64,000 nucleotides of DNA from Macquaria australasica (taxonomy: Eukaryota > Chordata > Actinopteri > Centrarchiformes > Percichthyidae): the NCBI GenBank assembly GCA_005408345.1, contig SEMN01000224.1, positions 626,501 to 690,500 of the forward strand, in the 5' to 3' direction. Below are positions 1 to 12,860 of the stretch, one piece after another. The notes below the pieces were generated by a model. That model saw only the letters and a list, made by a program, of their open reading frames with translations, made no database searches and had not been told where the DNA came from. Both the position numbers and the translations under genes were made by a program. Every line of letters begins with the position of its first letter. The stretch's first letter is position 1.

Positions 1-3000
1 CTGCAGTAAATAAAGCGTGTTGTAAAACTGTGTTCGTGAAAGAGCTTGTAAACATAAACAGCCGCAATGAGGTCAACATCAAAGTAATTGTAATGCTGTA
101 TGAGCAATGAAATATAACTTAATGTTTCAGGGCAAAATCGTGCAGTGTACCTGAAGAGGCCGCAACCCACCGTAGTTAGCAATGAATGAAATGTGTCGTG
201 GCTATAAAACTGTGTCAGACACTAGCTGTATGTGGTGGGATTACACAAACTACAAAACCTTTACTGGCCTGTGTTACTCTATTCTTAACCCGACTTAAAG
301 CCCCGTCCAGATTTGTTTTTGTTTTTTTATTACGTGATGTGAAAAATTGCACAGTGCAACTTGTGTTGATTCATAGCTAAAAGCAGCAGAAGTCGTGGTG
401 TTTCATGTGCTGTTTTCCGTAAGAGCTCACAAAATGGTCCAAATGGTGAGGCTGCCAATAAAATCACTGGTCACTCAAAAAGATTTAACATTCCTAAAAG
501 ATTCAAATTGGGTTCTTTGTATGTAATGGCTCAGCCCCGTACGTCTCACAATTTACGTCCAATACCAACGCTCAGTGCCAACGCAGGAAGTAGTGTGTAA
601 CGGTGTAGAGGTCGGAGTGGTGGATGGGTGTGTAGCGCTTATGAGTTTACGTCCCGCCACAGACCTGCAATCAACATTCACCACGATTTTTCACTAAATT
701 TAATCATACAGTAGTTACCATGCACAAATATTGTAGAAAGCAAGAATTTAAAAATGTTGGCATTAGATGTCATTGAATATAATCTGGGGGGTTTGCAGAA
801 TTGACATTCTTACAGTGATAGGGTTGAATTGCCTCAAGCACAATGAGCATAGGCTTTTTTTTTTTTGTGGTACCAGCAATGACAGTGACAACATCTTAAA
901 ATGTCCACATGGAATAGTTCTAGCTATATACCTTTCTCTACATAAACGACTGGAGGACTTGTACTTCAGTGAATTTAACGTGATGCAAATGGAAATGATG
1001 GGAATATCACAATATTCCAGCTTTAAGGAGCAAAACTTTTTTTTCAAATCCTCTCATTCATCAAGATGTAACCCAAAAGCCAGCCCTCTGCAAAAGCACA
1101 CATAATGTAATGTTGTAATGTTGATGCGAATTGAAGTTTATTGATTAACGTTTTAAAGCCAGAATCCACTTAGCTGTTTGAAATGGGCCTCAGAAAAAGT
1201 TACACTTTTGCAATGAGATCAAGGAATTCAAACATTTGATTTGCAGCAACTTACATACATGCATTCATCGAGACAGAAATGACAGCCAGCTTTGAGATTC
1301 CTTTTACTGATCACATTTCATTATGTTTGGCAAAGGGGCCTGCGCCATTACCATGAGTAATATCATAAGTTATGAATGAGGCAAACGGCAAATGGCATAA
1401 CACATCAACACTCAGGGCATCAGCGCTCATTTAGAGCTGTTTGAGTGTCACTGCACACTACATAGGCCTAGACAGCATTAGACAGAGAGCAAAATGAGCT
1501 TGACGTACACTTCTCTTCCTTCAACATGACTTCATTTTATAATGTGACGCCAGCCTCGCTGCAACCCAACTCATGTCAAGCTGTTACGGACCATCCAGCT
1601 ACACACAAACGCACACTTACTCGGATAATCAGTGGAAAAGTTGACTCGGCCCCATCGGCATCAGATGTTTTGTTACTTTCAAGCATGTTTTAAGGATTAA
1701 CACATAAAAGGAACTAAAGGCCGTGGTCTGTCATGAGCACTGTAGGGGGATTTGTGGATCATTATATGAGCTGCTCGCTAACATGAGGCTTTAGGGAGAA
1801 AGCTGGGCCCCCCTGCCAGGGAACTTAGTCAAGGGGCTGAAAAAGTTTTGTCATTTGATGTTTTACATTTTGTCATTAGCAGCCGTCTTTTATGATTAAC
1901 AGCGTTGGCCCTTTGGTTCACCCCTTTCTGCTTGCTTCATTTAACTTTTTCAGCCTCCTTATATTGGGGCATATCACTTAAGAGTTCCTACAGCCTGTAG
2001 ACAGCTCAGTCAACATTAACAAGTATGAAAAACTTCTTCTGAAAATTACAGAATATTCTTTCTGTTGCACTAAACTGTTTTTTTTTTTGTTTTTTTGAGT
2101 GGATCTGAGAGCAAGTGGAGTAGAATGGGACAGAACAGTGCTGTCAGAACAAATTCCAATATTTGACTTGTGTACAAATAGAAAAAAGACAAGTTGTTTA
2201 CCAAACAGCTCACAGGATCCTTTATTGATTTGAGGTGAAACCTTAGCAGCGCCTAACATGATAAAAGAAAACATCTAGCCTGGTGATGAGACGACTAGTG
2301 CTCAGCATCTAAAAGGGGGGTTTGGAAGATATTTGGCTTCCATCCATCAGAGTAAAAGATTCAGGAAGAGCCTGTTTTTATCTGTGGACTGTGTAAGGAG
2401 CAACTTAAGTATAGGTAGATTATTTCTTTTGTCCACACAAAGTACACAATTTAAAACCCAGAGCAGTTCTAAGAGCTCAGTGGTCAGTGAATCTAAACAA
2501 GTATGCATGATGTAATTTACTCACTTGTTTTTATTTACTTCTTTTTCCTAATAAAACAAAAAATCATGCCTGCTTTAGTGGGAAAGTTATATATAAATTT
2601 GTTGTTTTGTATTGAAATGTAATTCAAATTGACCTAATGTTAGCCTTCCAGTTATTTTATATTTATATTTCATATTTTCCTGTTTTCATACCTGAAGCAA
2701 CTAACGTGAGTGTATTGATAACATCTCACGGCCTATGATTTCTGAGAACAGCCCCAAAGGTGTTTTGTTTTTTTTTTGTTTTTTTTAAGCACTACTAATG
2801 ATTTCTTATTGTTTATAACTTCAAATCATGTCAGATTGATTACAACGTTTTCCAACACAGTCAGGAATAGATTTGCATGCGCACAAACCACATCCACAAA
2901 TATACCAATTTAGGTAAACGCTGTTATTGGGTAACTTGGCACTGATTATAGAACAGTACAGCACATGTTGTTGGGAATTTTAATGCAGGAGGATACAAAT

Positions 3001-4221
3001 GGGTCTAGGCACTGACATTGGCACAGTCGAAAGAAATACGTACAAGCAATAGGTGGAAGGCAGGTTTCTACATTTAACTCTCCATGACCTAATTAATAGT
3101 ACAAGAAAGCCACTTAAATGAGATTACACTGAAAGGAAGCTCTACAAAGGGGGTAGCTCACTCACACTTCTGTGAGGTGTAAAAAGCGAATTTCAGGTGA
3201 GGAGATTAAGGTTGAATTTTAGCTTTTTATTTTAGAAACAAATCTTTTCTCTGACTAAAAGTATAACATGGGCTACTGTGGATTATGGTGAGGTACGGTT
3301 CATGCAGGTAACGGCTCAGTTCCTTCACACGTAAAATAGCTTTTTCCCCAAGATGAAACATTAGCTGCATTTACAATAGTGAATGTGCACATTTTAGATC
3401 CTCTGACTAGTAACCAGAGTAGGCTCTCTCTGTTTAGATATGGCTGCAGCATGTCCAGCACTATGTCTTAAACGTTGATGTAGATGAGTCATTCAGAAAA
3501 ATCAAAAGAGAAAACTAATTGCATTTTCTTACTCAGGAAGACACTTCCTTCTGTTGCTTGGCAAGGAGGCACCTGCAAAGCTCACCAATCACTGTGACTG
3601 GCAGTTCTCAAGTCGGAGAGTCTAATTTCTGTGTTTTTGATTGGTTTGTCAGCTTTTATCTGGGGACCCTATTTGGTACATTTTGTTACCCTGAAAGGAC
3701 ATGTCTGTCAAGATGACTGACAGGCCTCAGGCCCTGTGTGGAAAAGCAATGATTCCCAGCAGCTTTCTCTGCAACTGTCCTCTGAAATAGTGTAAAATTA
3801 AACCCAGTTATCCACAAAATGATGCACAGTTGATTCTCAAAAGGCTGTAGGTGACTTTTGGCAAGATTTTACATCAGGTTTGTGCTTTCAGTCATTCAGT
3901 TGGTTAAGTAAATGTCACCATTTCTCAAAACTCAGCCATAAAAAATAAACTGGAGATAGGTTCTCCACATGGCCACATCTTTTCTTTTTAGTTGTCAGAT
4001 TGAGTAGAATAAATCACTTGTGTAAATAGGAATCTAATTACAAAAGGGATAAATTAAAAATAGCTCTCAAGGGACCTATGTCACACTTGGGAATGAGATA
4101 AAGGTGATTAAAAGGTGTAAAAAAAAAAAATGTAGCACAGATAATGATTTGTGTAACACACCACTGATTCATAACAACTTGGTTTGTTAATCCAACAAAC
4201 CAAAGCAGTACAAGAGTCTAA
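1..4221. other. Non-coding block, no gene seen
   Basis: AT-rich unique-looking DNA. The open frames are short (under 115 codons), overlap on both strands and match nothing I know. Two stretches stand out slightly: about 540-680, which is richer in CpG, and about 1730-1960, a denser stretch with TGATTAACAG-like homeodomain words that could be a conserved non-coding element. Poly-T and poly-A runs occur near 850, 2080, 2770 and 4120. I see no RNA gene and no convincing splice-flanked exon. Confidence 0.6.
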
Positions 4222-4523
4222 AGCCATGATGGCATTAGATGAAAAGCCAGAGGATCACCAAAGTGATGACAGCAGAACATGAATGTTTGTCATTTCATGG
4301 CAATTCATCCAATAGAGCCAATCTTCAAAACCACAAATGTTAACCTGCTAAACCTGGTACAGAGCTGAAACAGATCACAAAAGTTGGTAGGATTCATCCT
4401 CTTGGGACCATGAATATCTGTACAAAATTTCATGTCATTTCATTCAATAGTTTTTGAAATATTCCAGTCTGAACCAAAGTGGTAGACTGACTGACCAACC
4501 AACCGTTGGACATTGCCATCCCT
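4222..4523 (+). repeat. Teleost interspersed repeat, truncated copy 1 (ends CATTGCCATCCCT)
   Basis: The text follows a repeat I recognise from many percomorph genomes: a non-autonomous element with phrases such as GAAAAGCCAGAGGATCACC, CAATTCATCCAATAG and TTTCAGTCTGGACCAAAGTGG-like wording, ending in an ACATTGCCATCCCT tail. The same phrases recur in the longer copy at about 8443-9000, so the repeat status is supported within the window. Only the 3' part is present here. The family name and its autonomous parent are not known to me. Confidence 0.75.
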
Positions 4524-7500
4524 AAAATCAGTACATTAGTGTTTAACAGCTGACTTCTCACATAACATGATGGGTATCATGTAACACTTAATTACTAATA
4601 TAGGCCCAACAAAATAAAATAATAATCCTTTATTATGATAGAAAAATCACTAAATCATCACTTACTTACTGTAGTCTCGCACATTGTGCCAGAAGAAGCA
4701 CAACTCCTGCAAATTATATGAATGTGGTAACTTTACAGTGTTGAGTGTTGAAATGTGTCCGTTCTGATGTGAACAAACTATATTTTTGCTGATGTTGTTT
4801 GTGGTTTAGTTGTTATTGTGAAGGTCATGCCACTTTGCACTGCATGCTTTGTATTTATTGTAAGAATGTCTCCATTAAGTCTTTTCACAACAACCTGAAA
4901 ACACGTGGATCCACTGCCCTTCTCTGTATTGCCCCTCATGTCTGTTCCCTGTTGTACCAAGCTCAGCAAAGCTGTTCATTAGTGATCTAGTAGGATCATT
5001 AACATAGTGACACTATTGGACCTTGCTGTTAACATACAGCGTCCAAGGTGAACTGGCACACAGCGTTCGATTTCAATTAATATATTGCTCAACTTGGATT
5101 TGGGAATGGAATTGGAGCATGCATCAGTGAATGAATTTACTTGGACACCTTGAGACAGATGAGGCCATCAATGCATTGAATTCCATTGTGTTCTTGGCAA
5201 CCGCGGCTCTCAGAGCATAGCTTACCACTATTTGTGTAACTTTTGAACTAAGCCTCACATTCTTGCACACATTGCATCTAAGTAGTTAGTTCGTTTCTCC
5301 TGTTACATCATGGTAGTTACAGCATAGGACAGTACAGATGTGATTAATGTCTAAGGGGATCTCCACTGATTTTATACATCAAAGTCTGTTTACAGGTACT
5401 GCAGAGTACTTTTGCTTTTGTATGTGAAATAAGTTGCATAAAACTGTTTCTGGCTCCAGAGGGAGTTGCGCCATATCTGATAAATTGCCTAAAGTGATGT
5501 CACTTGAGACAGAGTTGGTTGGGTCTGTAGACTCCAAGTTTGAAAATGAAAACTATTTGGGGGTGTGGAGTGAGAAAGAAGTAAGCTTACCAGACCTCTG
5601 TGGCCTACCCCTTATCTCTGCTTGAGACTAGCAGCTTGCTAGCTGCTACTAGCCACCCGAATCTCTGACTGAACTGTCGGTGGTTGGGTTGCATTGTGGG
5701 TAATGTAGGCACCAGGTTTTGGCAAGGAAGAATAATATGTCGAGAGAACGAAGATGATATCTCTGGTTCTGCTGCATCGATTTTGGTCCTTTTTTTAAAC
5801 TGTCCATTGTGAGTTGTAGAGGTGCTATTCAAAATTGGTTTTAAAAGCGATTGTAAATCAGTTCAATTTTACTGTAGCTTTAATCCAGACTTTATTTGCC
5901 ATGTACAACAGATGTGCAGGCATTTGTCTTGGTTACAGAGAGTCTGCAGGGTTATATGCATAGTACATGGTCAAAGGATGCAGTAAACACCTTGCACACT
6001 GTGCAACACTGACAATACTTAATATACTGTTGACATGACACAAATGTCACACTTTAATATACATTCAGATTTTGATCGATCTGAGTCTATTATCAGATAA
6101 TTAATGAGGCAAGAATCAGTTTTATTGAATACTCATTTAAACTGAATTATGAGAATTCAATATTTTACAGCTGCAGTGATCTCATGGTTTGATCATCATT
6201 ACTTAATCCACTGTGCATAGAGTAAAAATGTCATCATAGCTTTTGTAGATTTGGATATTGTAGCTTTAGGATGAAGTAACCATTTAGTGCAAACTAAAAA
6301 CTTCTTCTTCTTCTCACTTTCCCATTCTTAATAAGGGTCAATAGAAAAACTGACTCCAGAAGTTCAGGTTCATCCTAACCTTTTTAAAAATACCTGGGTA
6401 AACACTGGACTGCAGAACAGGCTGGGTGGACCAAATGGTGTGCATTGCCTGGACGTACTGACATTTGTAACCTAAAATGTGCAAAACTGCTCACTAAATG
6501 CCTTTAATGTGTTTATAATTAACCTTTAAACAATTAGACAATTACAGGCTTTATCGGAAGAACCCTCTAACCAAAGCAGACTATTGTATCCTAACCCCAG
6601 CATCTTTTAAAGGCTGTCTCAAAATTTAAATGTACGTTTCTGAGCAACCATGTGCCTGTCAGTGTGTGCATTTCATGGCCGCTATGTCTGATAATGACTA
6701 CATCTCAAATGAGTATTTGAATATCTGTGTAATACTGTTCTTAGGAACACAGAGGAGAGAATCTGCCAAAGAGCTCCTTTTGGAAATGGGTACATCTTTG
6801 TGTGCCAGTGTGTGTTCATTGGTCTTATTGGTCTGTGCATGTTCCTCGAGCGGCAGGAGAGGACGTTCTTCCGTGTGACCCACAGCTCCACAGGGCTTTA
6901 TCTCTGCCGGTGTTCCACATTATTGATAGCTGCAGTGATATTGACAGGCGATGTGGTGGTAGGAAAGGGAAAATAGGAGTTTGATATGACATATTGTGCT
7001 TCTCAGCCGGTCCCATAAATAACTTTGACACGTTTTTGTATGCATGGGAAGGCCTCTGATTCAGCCTCCCATAAAAAATAAACTTCTATTATGGAATGTA
7101 TTTGTCAAGTGGTGTGGTGATGGATGGACTAGTGTTTAGCCCTTGGCAGGTGGATGGGACCCGCCACAGCAAGCAGCAGCAAAGGCTTGTGGGGAGGATT
7201 TGCTACGCAACTGTGGGTGGGAGGTGGAGGGGTGTCGGTGCAATTATTCAGCATGAAAGGGGATCATTTCAGCACCTGCTTTCTCTTTCCCATCATGCAT
7301 TATTGCGACAGGATATTTTCTCCTTGTACAGTGACAGCAGATGAGAAAGAGGAGCATTACTGAACGCAAATGCAGCGATGTGAAGATACAGTCAATTGAT
7401 TGATCAATGGTTTCAAGGACCCTCCAAAGGGGTCACTAGATACATCTGAGGGGTCACAAGATAATCAGTGGGATTGAAAAGAATCAAAAACATAAATTAC

Positions 7501-8442
7501 TGCACAAAATTATTTTTATTGTTCAGACTTTTCTTTTGAAACAATTGTATTGTTTATTTTAAGATTCTAAAACTTATATCAAATTAAACAATCTGTAGTT
7601 CCTTAATATATACGTGTTAAACATATGACAAGTAAACAGTGCTTTGTTCCAAGAGGTCCCAAGCCAAAAAGGTTAGGAACCTGTATCGTACAGAATACTG
7701 ATACAATAACAATCACGCAACATGTTATCACAGTAATCATAATTTTAAATTATTCCCCACCACCCACATTCTGCTCATTCACAATGCTCTTGTTCTTACA
7801 GTGTACTTGTTGCAGTGACAGTGTATGTGCTGCATGCATGTGCTTGCATTTTGCATACACAGCATTGTGCTTTTGTTGTCTTCAACAAGACAGTGAAAGG
7901 AGAACAACATCCCACATGCCCCCTTAAGCCGTTCTTGCTTAGCGTCATTGATTCATTTTTCTGCCTTAGGGCCCCACTGGGCATGTTGGTTTTCATTTCA
8001 TGACTTCATCTTCCACGGCCGTGAAGACATCTTGACACACATGGAAAAACATGCACGCAGGCACACAAAAACAGAAGCAGCGAAGAATCTAATTCTGCAT
8101 ATACTGGACCAAGTAGATTTAAAAACATTACTTCTTCTTGTGAACAGTCTTATTGTAGGTGTCTGTGATGGTGCGGATCTTACTAGGATAGGGTAGAAAT
8201 CCCAGCTCAGCTTCTTCAAGGCACCTTGACTATGCATTTGTCTAGGGCAAGTCTGTAATCCCTCTAATGATACAGTATTTGTTTCATAAAGCTTTCAAGT
8301 CATTAGCTCTATTTAGTCAGTATGTTTACAATGCCATCAGTAACTATTGATTACAGATGACTTTAGCAAGGTTGCTTCAGCTTATTGTTTTTGTATCCCT
8401 CACCAGAGGCAATAATAGAAAACAAGACTAAGAGTTTACAGC
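4524..8442. other. Non-coding block, one regulatory-looking stretch
   Basis: No gene recognised. Around 6740-7110 the sequence is more complex and denser than its surroundings, with TTATTGATAGC and ATTGACAG words (homeodomain and TGIF/MEIS type). It also contains several short overlapping frames that look like chance. This stretch could be a conserved non-coding element. The remainder is AT-rich without clear structure. Confidence 0.5.
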
Positions 8443-9000
8443 CATGTTAGTGGCTCTGAGGCTGTACTTACGCACAGGTGTGCTTCAAACTTAATGCTAA
8501 CATCAGCATGCTAACATGCTCACAGTGATGATGCTATCATGCTGATGATGAACAGGTATAATGTTTACCGTGTTCACCATCTTAGTTTAATGTGTTGGCA
8601 TGCTAGCATTTCCTAATTAGCACCAAACACAAAATAGAGCTGAGCGTGACCATGATGTCATTAGTTTAGCAGGTATTTGGTCATAAACCAAAGTACTGGA
8701 CAAATTAACTAGAGGAAAAGCCAGGGGATCAAAGTAATCACTGGGCAATGTCTGAATCAAATTTCACTGCAATCCATTCAATAGTTGTTGAGATATTTTG
8801 AAAACAAGCAAAAATGTCAACCAGCTGGTGGTTCTAGAGGAAAAGTCAGGGCATCGCTGAAATAATTAGAATTCATCCTGTAAGACCTTGAATATATGTA
8901 CAAAAATTTATGGCAAATCCATCTAATAGTTTTTGAGTTATTTCAGTCTGGTCCAAAGTTGTGGAACAACCAACAGACATTGCCATCCCTGGCTAAAAAT
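8443..9000 (+). repeat. Teleost interspersed repeat, longer copy 2
   Basis: This is a longer copy of the repeat at 4222-4523. Its 5' part has the typical run of GCTAACATCAGCATGCTAAC phrases and a GGTCATAAACCAAAGTA motif. Its 3' part has two diverged internal units, each starting GAGGAAAAG(C/T)CAGGG, followed by the CATTGCCATCCCTGGCT tail. It matches my memory of a very common percomorph non-autonomous element. There is no coding capacity. The ends are approximate because target duplications were not identified. Confidence 0.8.
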
Positions 9001-9429
9001 CATTAACTTTGATAATTTTAAGGGGATTATTTTTTTCTTATAATGTATTCAAAAGTGCAGGGAGTCGGTTACAGTAGATGATGATGGGGGGTGTTTGAGA
9101 ACAGCTCACAACAAGCCTATTTAAATGCACAGTAATAGACAGACTTTGTGTAGAGTCTAGTGGTACAGTAATAGACTGTTTTATTGTCTCTCAATTGTTG
9201 ACATTTGACACTAGGGCCTCCAGCATTACTTGTGTACATCGGGACAAACTGTCCTTTGAACACCCTTATCATATAAATGGCTCACTGCTATTACCTCCAC
9301 TTACATGCATAGCAATCAGATGATATAAAAATCAGCTAAATCTGTGCAGTGGGACTCCTTTTTGAGCAGTCGCCCGTGAACTTGCTGAACCAGAAAGCGT
9401 GTGATGGAGAACACTTAGACCCTCTCATC

Positions 9430-10160
9430 CATTTCACATTTGTTCCAATCAATTATTGAAGTAGACAGCCAATTACAAATGAGAGGATTTGAGTGCCCGG
9501 CTTTCGTTTCTCCAAAGGCTTGCATTAAATGTCTCTTGGTGGTGAATAATTGGTGTGATTAATTTACTGTTGGGCGCAAGAGGTGTTTTCATCTGTCCGT
9601 CGGCAAACGACCCTCCCTTATATGATTTAAAGTATTAAGATCAGGGAGGGGGGTGGGCTCGTCAGTGAGCTATAACAGGTTGAGATAAAGTTTTAATTGT
9701 GTTTTGATCCATGCGATTACATATAGCATTCTAGTTTTTAATCTGCAATTACCTCCTTCTTTGTACCCCTAATTGGGATGGTTGAGTAGCATTGCATACA
9801 AATGAGGATAGTTGTAAAGGAGTTGAGTGCAAAAAAATGCATCTATCATTTGATGTATTCATGCTATGGTGATGAAATATGGACTTATTTTTTCATCTTC
9901 CTGTTCGCCATTGATTACTCTCACAATTTGTTTAATTTGATGGCCAGATTGACAGCAGAGTCATTTGTCTGTCTGCAGTGAATGACAGGCCATAACGGAC
10001 TGACATTCCACGTTGACGCTCCAACTCTGGATAATTTCCAGTTCACAACTCATCGAGAACACCCACGCGATAATGAAAGCTTCAAAAGGGACATGATAAA
10101 ACATTAGATCTATCCTCAGTCACAATGAAGCTTTAAGATATGCAGTTGCTTTTTTAATGT
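9430..10160. promoter_or_regulatory. Candidate conserved non-coding (enhancer-like) block
   Basis: Dense homeodomain-type words (CAATTA, TTAATTG, GATTAATT, CTAATTG), TGACAG words near 9950 and 9985, and an absence of simple repeats set this stretch apart from its flanks. Such texture is typical of vertebrate conserved non-coding elements near developmental genes. It lies directly upstream of the microexon candidate at 10213 and may be an intronic enhancer. Conservation is not demonstrated; this is a reading of sequence texture. Confidence 0.35.
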
Positions 10161-10212
10161 GAATGGAAAGCCCCTCACATCTCTCTCTTTTTTTTTCTTT
10201 TTTTTTTTATAG

Positions 10213-10234
10213 CTCCCTCCTATTAATACAGGAG
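10213..10234 (+). other. Candidate 22-nt microexon
   Basis: All splice signals of a short internal exon are present. A branch-point match CTCAC has its A at 10177. A nearly pure pyrimidine tract of about 30 nt follows, and TATAG ends at 10212. After 22 nt comes GAG|GTAAGTAAG, an essentially perfect donor. The exon is open in two of its three frames. Neural microexons of 3-27 nt have this architecture, with an unusually long pyrimidine tract. Nothing identifies the host gene, and no flanking exon of the same gene can be paired with it here. It could be a chance juxtaposition. Confidence 0.3.
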
Positions 10235-10240
10235 GTAAGT

Positions 10241-12589
10241 AAGAGGTGGAACATTTCTAAATGTAGAGTAAGCTCTCTAGAAAACCATTTTGTCCTTGCT
10301 CTAAATTGTAATCCGCATTAGAAGACCAAACAGGTAGAGGACAGGGACAGCAAACTCTTGGGTTAGCGAGCCTCCCCCAGCATCGAGGGAAAGCACAGGT
10401 GCACAAGGTCAGCACCCGTTTTCTCTGGAGACTCCCTTAAGGGTAAATGTGCCTATGATGGAATAGAGTGGCAACAGAACAGACGGGACGACTGCTGTAG
10501 GCCCGCGGCACTCAATCATTCTCCCAGTCCCACAATAGAGCTCCATATCACCAGCTCCCAACAGACTGCCAGCAACAATAAGTCCACCTGGTAACTTCAG
10601 AATTTAGGCATACTTGTACTTTGTACTGAATGTCTCCAGAGACAATGTTTATAAAACCATGCCAAATTATGCAATATATGCTCTTGTTATTGCCTCTTTA
10701 AAAGTGAGCAATTTCAGTGTTTGAGTTTTATCCTGTGCGGCATGAATGACAATGTTCAGCTGCACTCTTAATGAAGTCTCACATTTAAAAATTAGTCCCT
10801 TTTCAGTTGATCCATAAAGTAATTGAAGATGGAAGATGATGCCATTAACCATTGTTAAATAGAACTACATTTACAGAGGTTCAGTGGTTGGACCACACCT
10901 CATTACCTCACAAGTAGTCTATATTTTTACATGTTATTGTGTACCTTTTGTTCATCTTCCACAGATTTATTATCCATGCTTGAAGACAAATGAGCACCTA
11001 TTACAGTGCATGATATTAAAAGTTGAAAAATGTGGGATCTTAACAAAGTTAAACGATGATTCATTTCTTCCAAAAAAACACAGCTCCAATGAAAACTTAA
11101 AGCATGGCAGCACGGGTACTACATTGTGACTTTCTAACATATTCGTGATATCCACTAATTGTTTTCACCTTTTTAGTCGTAATCTCTGCTGTCTAAAAAC
11201 TTCTACACCTCTCAGTCTTCTGTGTCCTGTCATTACATAGATGGCCATTTCACTCACCCATGGATTCACCTCTTCTGTCATGCTGGTTCAACCCGTGATG
11301 GTCTAGGGCTTACGGGTAAAGCTTTTTTTTTTTATATCGTACTTATGTAGACTTTAGAGTGAACTACAAGACATACTCTTGATATGTTCTAAGCCTTTTT
11401 AGTAATAACTTCTGCTGTCTGTGTCTGTCATACTGTATGTTATCTGCTGATGCATGTACACATGTGCAGATGGTATCACAAAATGGACTGCCCCATAGTC
11501 ACTATGCTAGTCAATCAAATACTCTGTGATGAAACTATTTAAATGTTTTGCGTGCGTTAGCTTAGAAATTAATTTCACCACGAGGGTCCTATAAAGATGC
11601 AGTGATAACGTATTTAGAAATATTTAATGCAAGTCAGTGCATTTAGTGGCCAAAGATGAGCAGGATAGTATGTAAGAAACTGGTAGCCTATTTCTTGTGC
11701 TGCTCTCATTTTAAAGTGAAGTGTGAGGAATCCCATTTGCCCAATGAGACAAAAGGCGGGAGTCCGTTCTGTCAATCCCAGCCAGTTTCCAAAGGTTAGA
11801 GCTTGGAGGAGTGTGAGGCTGTCATTCCTTGTGTTGGGTTGAAACTTACCTACAACAGCTTTGTCTGGTGAAGTGTGACAATATGAATGCAAAACAATGG
11901 GCCTTAAAAATCATTTATATAGTCGGAATATAGTCTGATTTGTTTTACCACCATTGGGTTGCACCTGAATTTATGACAGAAGCTTGATTTTTTTCTGCAT
12001 CTAGTGTAAAAACCATAATACAGAGGCAAGGGCTAATAGGACTCTCTCTTTAGGATTAATTAGATAAGCTCCTTTTTAAATCCTTACTTTTCATTTTAAT
12101 CCGCAACAACTAGAATGATGTGCTGGATAACAGAAACTCAAAGCACTGTACTAACCGCTACAGCAACAGAAAACAGCCAAACCAAGCCACTAATTTTATA
12201 TGTGGACATCTCTGTGAATGCAAAGACACAAAAAGTATGCCCCTGAGTTATCCTCATGCCATTCAGGCTCACAGGTTGAAAGACTATGATGTGTGTAACA
12301 TATGCAAGGCTTTGCATGCAGATGTGACACCATATGTCTTCATTTGATGGAGGGTTGACTCTCTGTCGGAATCATATTGCACTAATTTGAAAGATTTGGT
12401 CCCTACCTGCGCACATAGAACATAAGCAAAATCAGACTTCTCTTTGTATTGCATGTGTGTAGTAAGATCTGTTGTCTGACCCCACCACGCCTCCACCCTC
12501 CACCATCATAAGAAGTTTGCACACGCGCTCTACATCGACCCTCGCCTACTTGTTTTATCCACATCCCTGAATCCAATTCGCTAGTATTC
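10241..12589. other. Non-coding block, no gene seen
   Basis: Unique-looking sequence without recognisable exons or repeats. A stretch at about 10300-10580 is more GC-balanced and may be regulatory. A minus-strand donor-like site (GTAG|GTAAGTTTC) lies near 11850, but it has no good acceptor partner. Confidence 0.5.
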
Positions 12590-12860
12590 AATCATTTTGA
12601 TTAAAAGACTGATTTTGTCCTGAAACTGTGCAGGAGTTGCGAGCCCCACCAGCCAATGACATTTGAGTATTCATATATTTTCATAAACTTTTAACAATGT
12701 CAATGGGACATGTCTTCAATCTTTGCCTCACGATGGCAAAGGCACTCAATCTTTCTTTAGCTCTCGACAGAACATTTGAATATGAGCATAGGATTATTAA
12801 TGTGACAGTTCATTGGGGAGGCATCATGGGGAGATTCAGAAGAAGAGTGCTCTTTCGCAG
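12590..12860. promoter_or_regulatory. Candidate conserved non-coding block containing an exon-like segment
   Basis: A compact, complex segment with homeodomain-like words (GATTAAAAG, GATTATTAATG), a TGACAG word at about 12802, and no simple repeats. Its right end is exon-like. A CTTTCTTTAG acceptor ends at 12760 and a CGCAG|GTAGGT donor starts at 12861, giving a 100-nt segment open in one frame (first complete codon at 12763). The encoded 32 residues resemble nothing I know. Enhancer, non-coding exon and chance are all possible. Confidence 0.3.
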
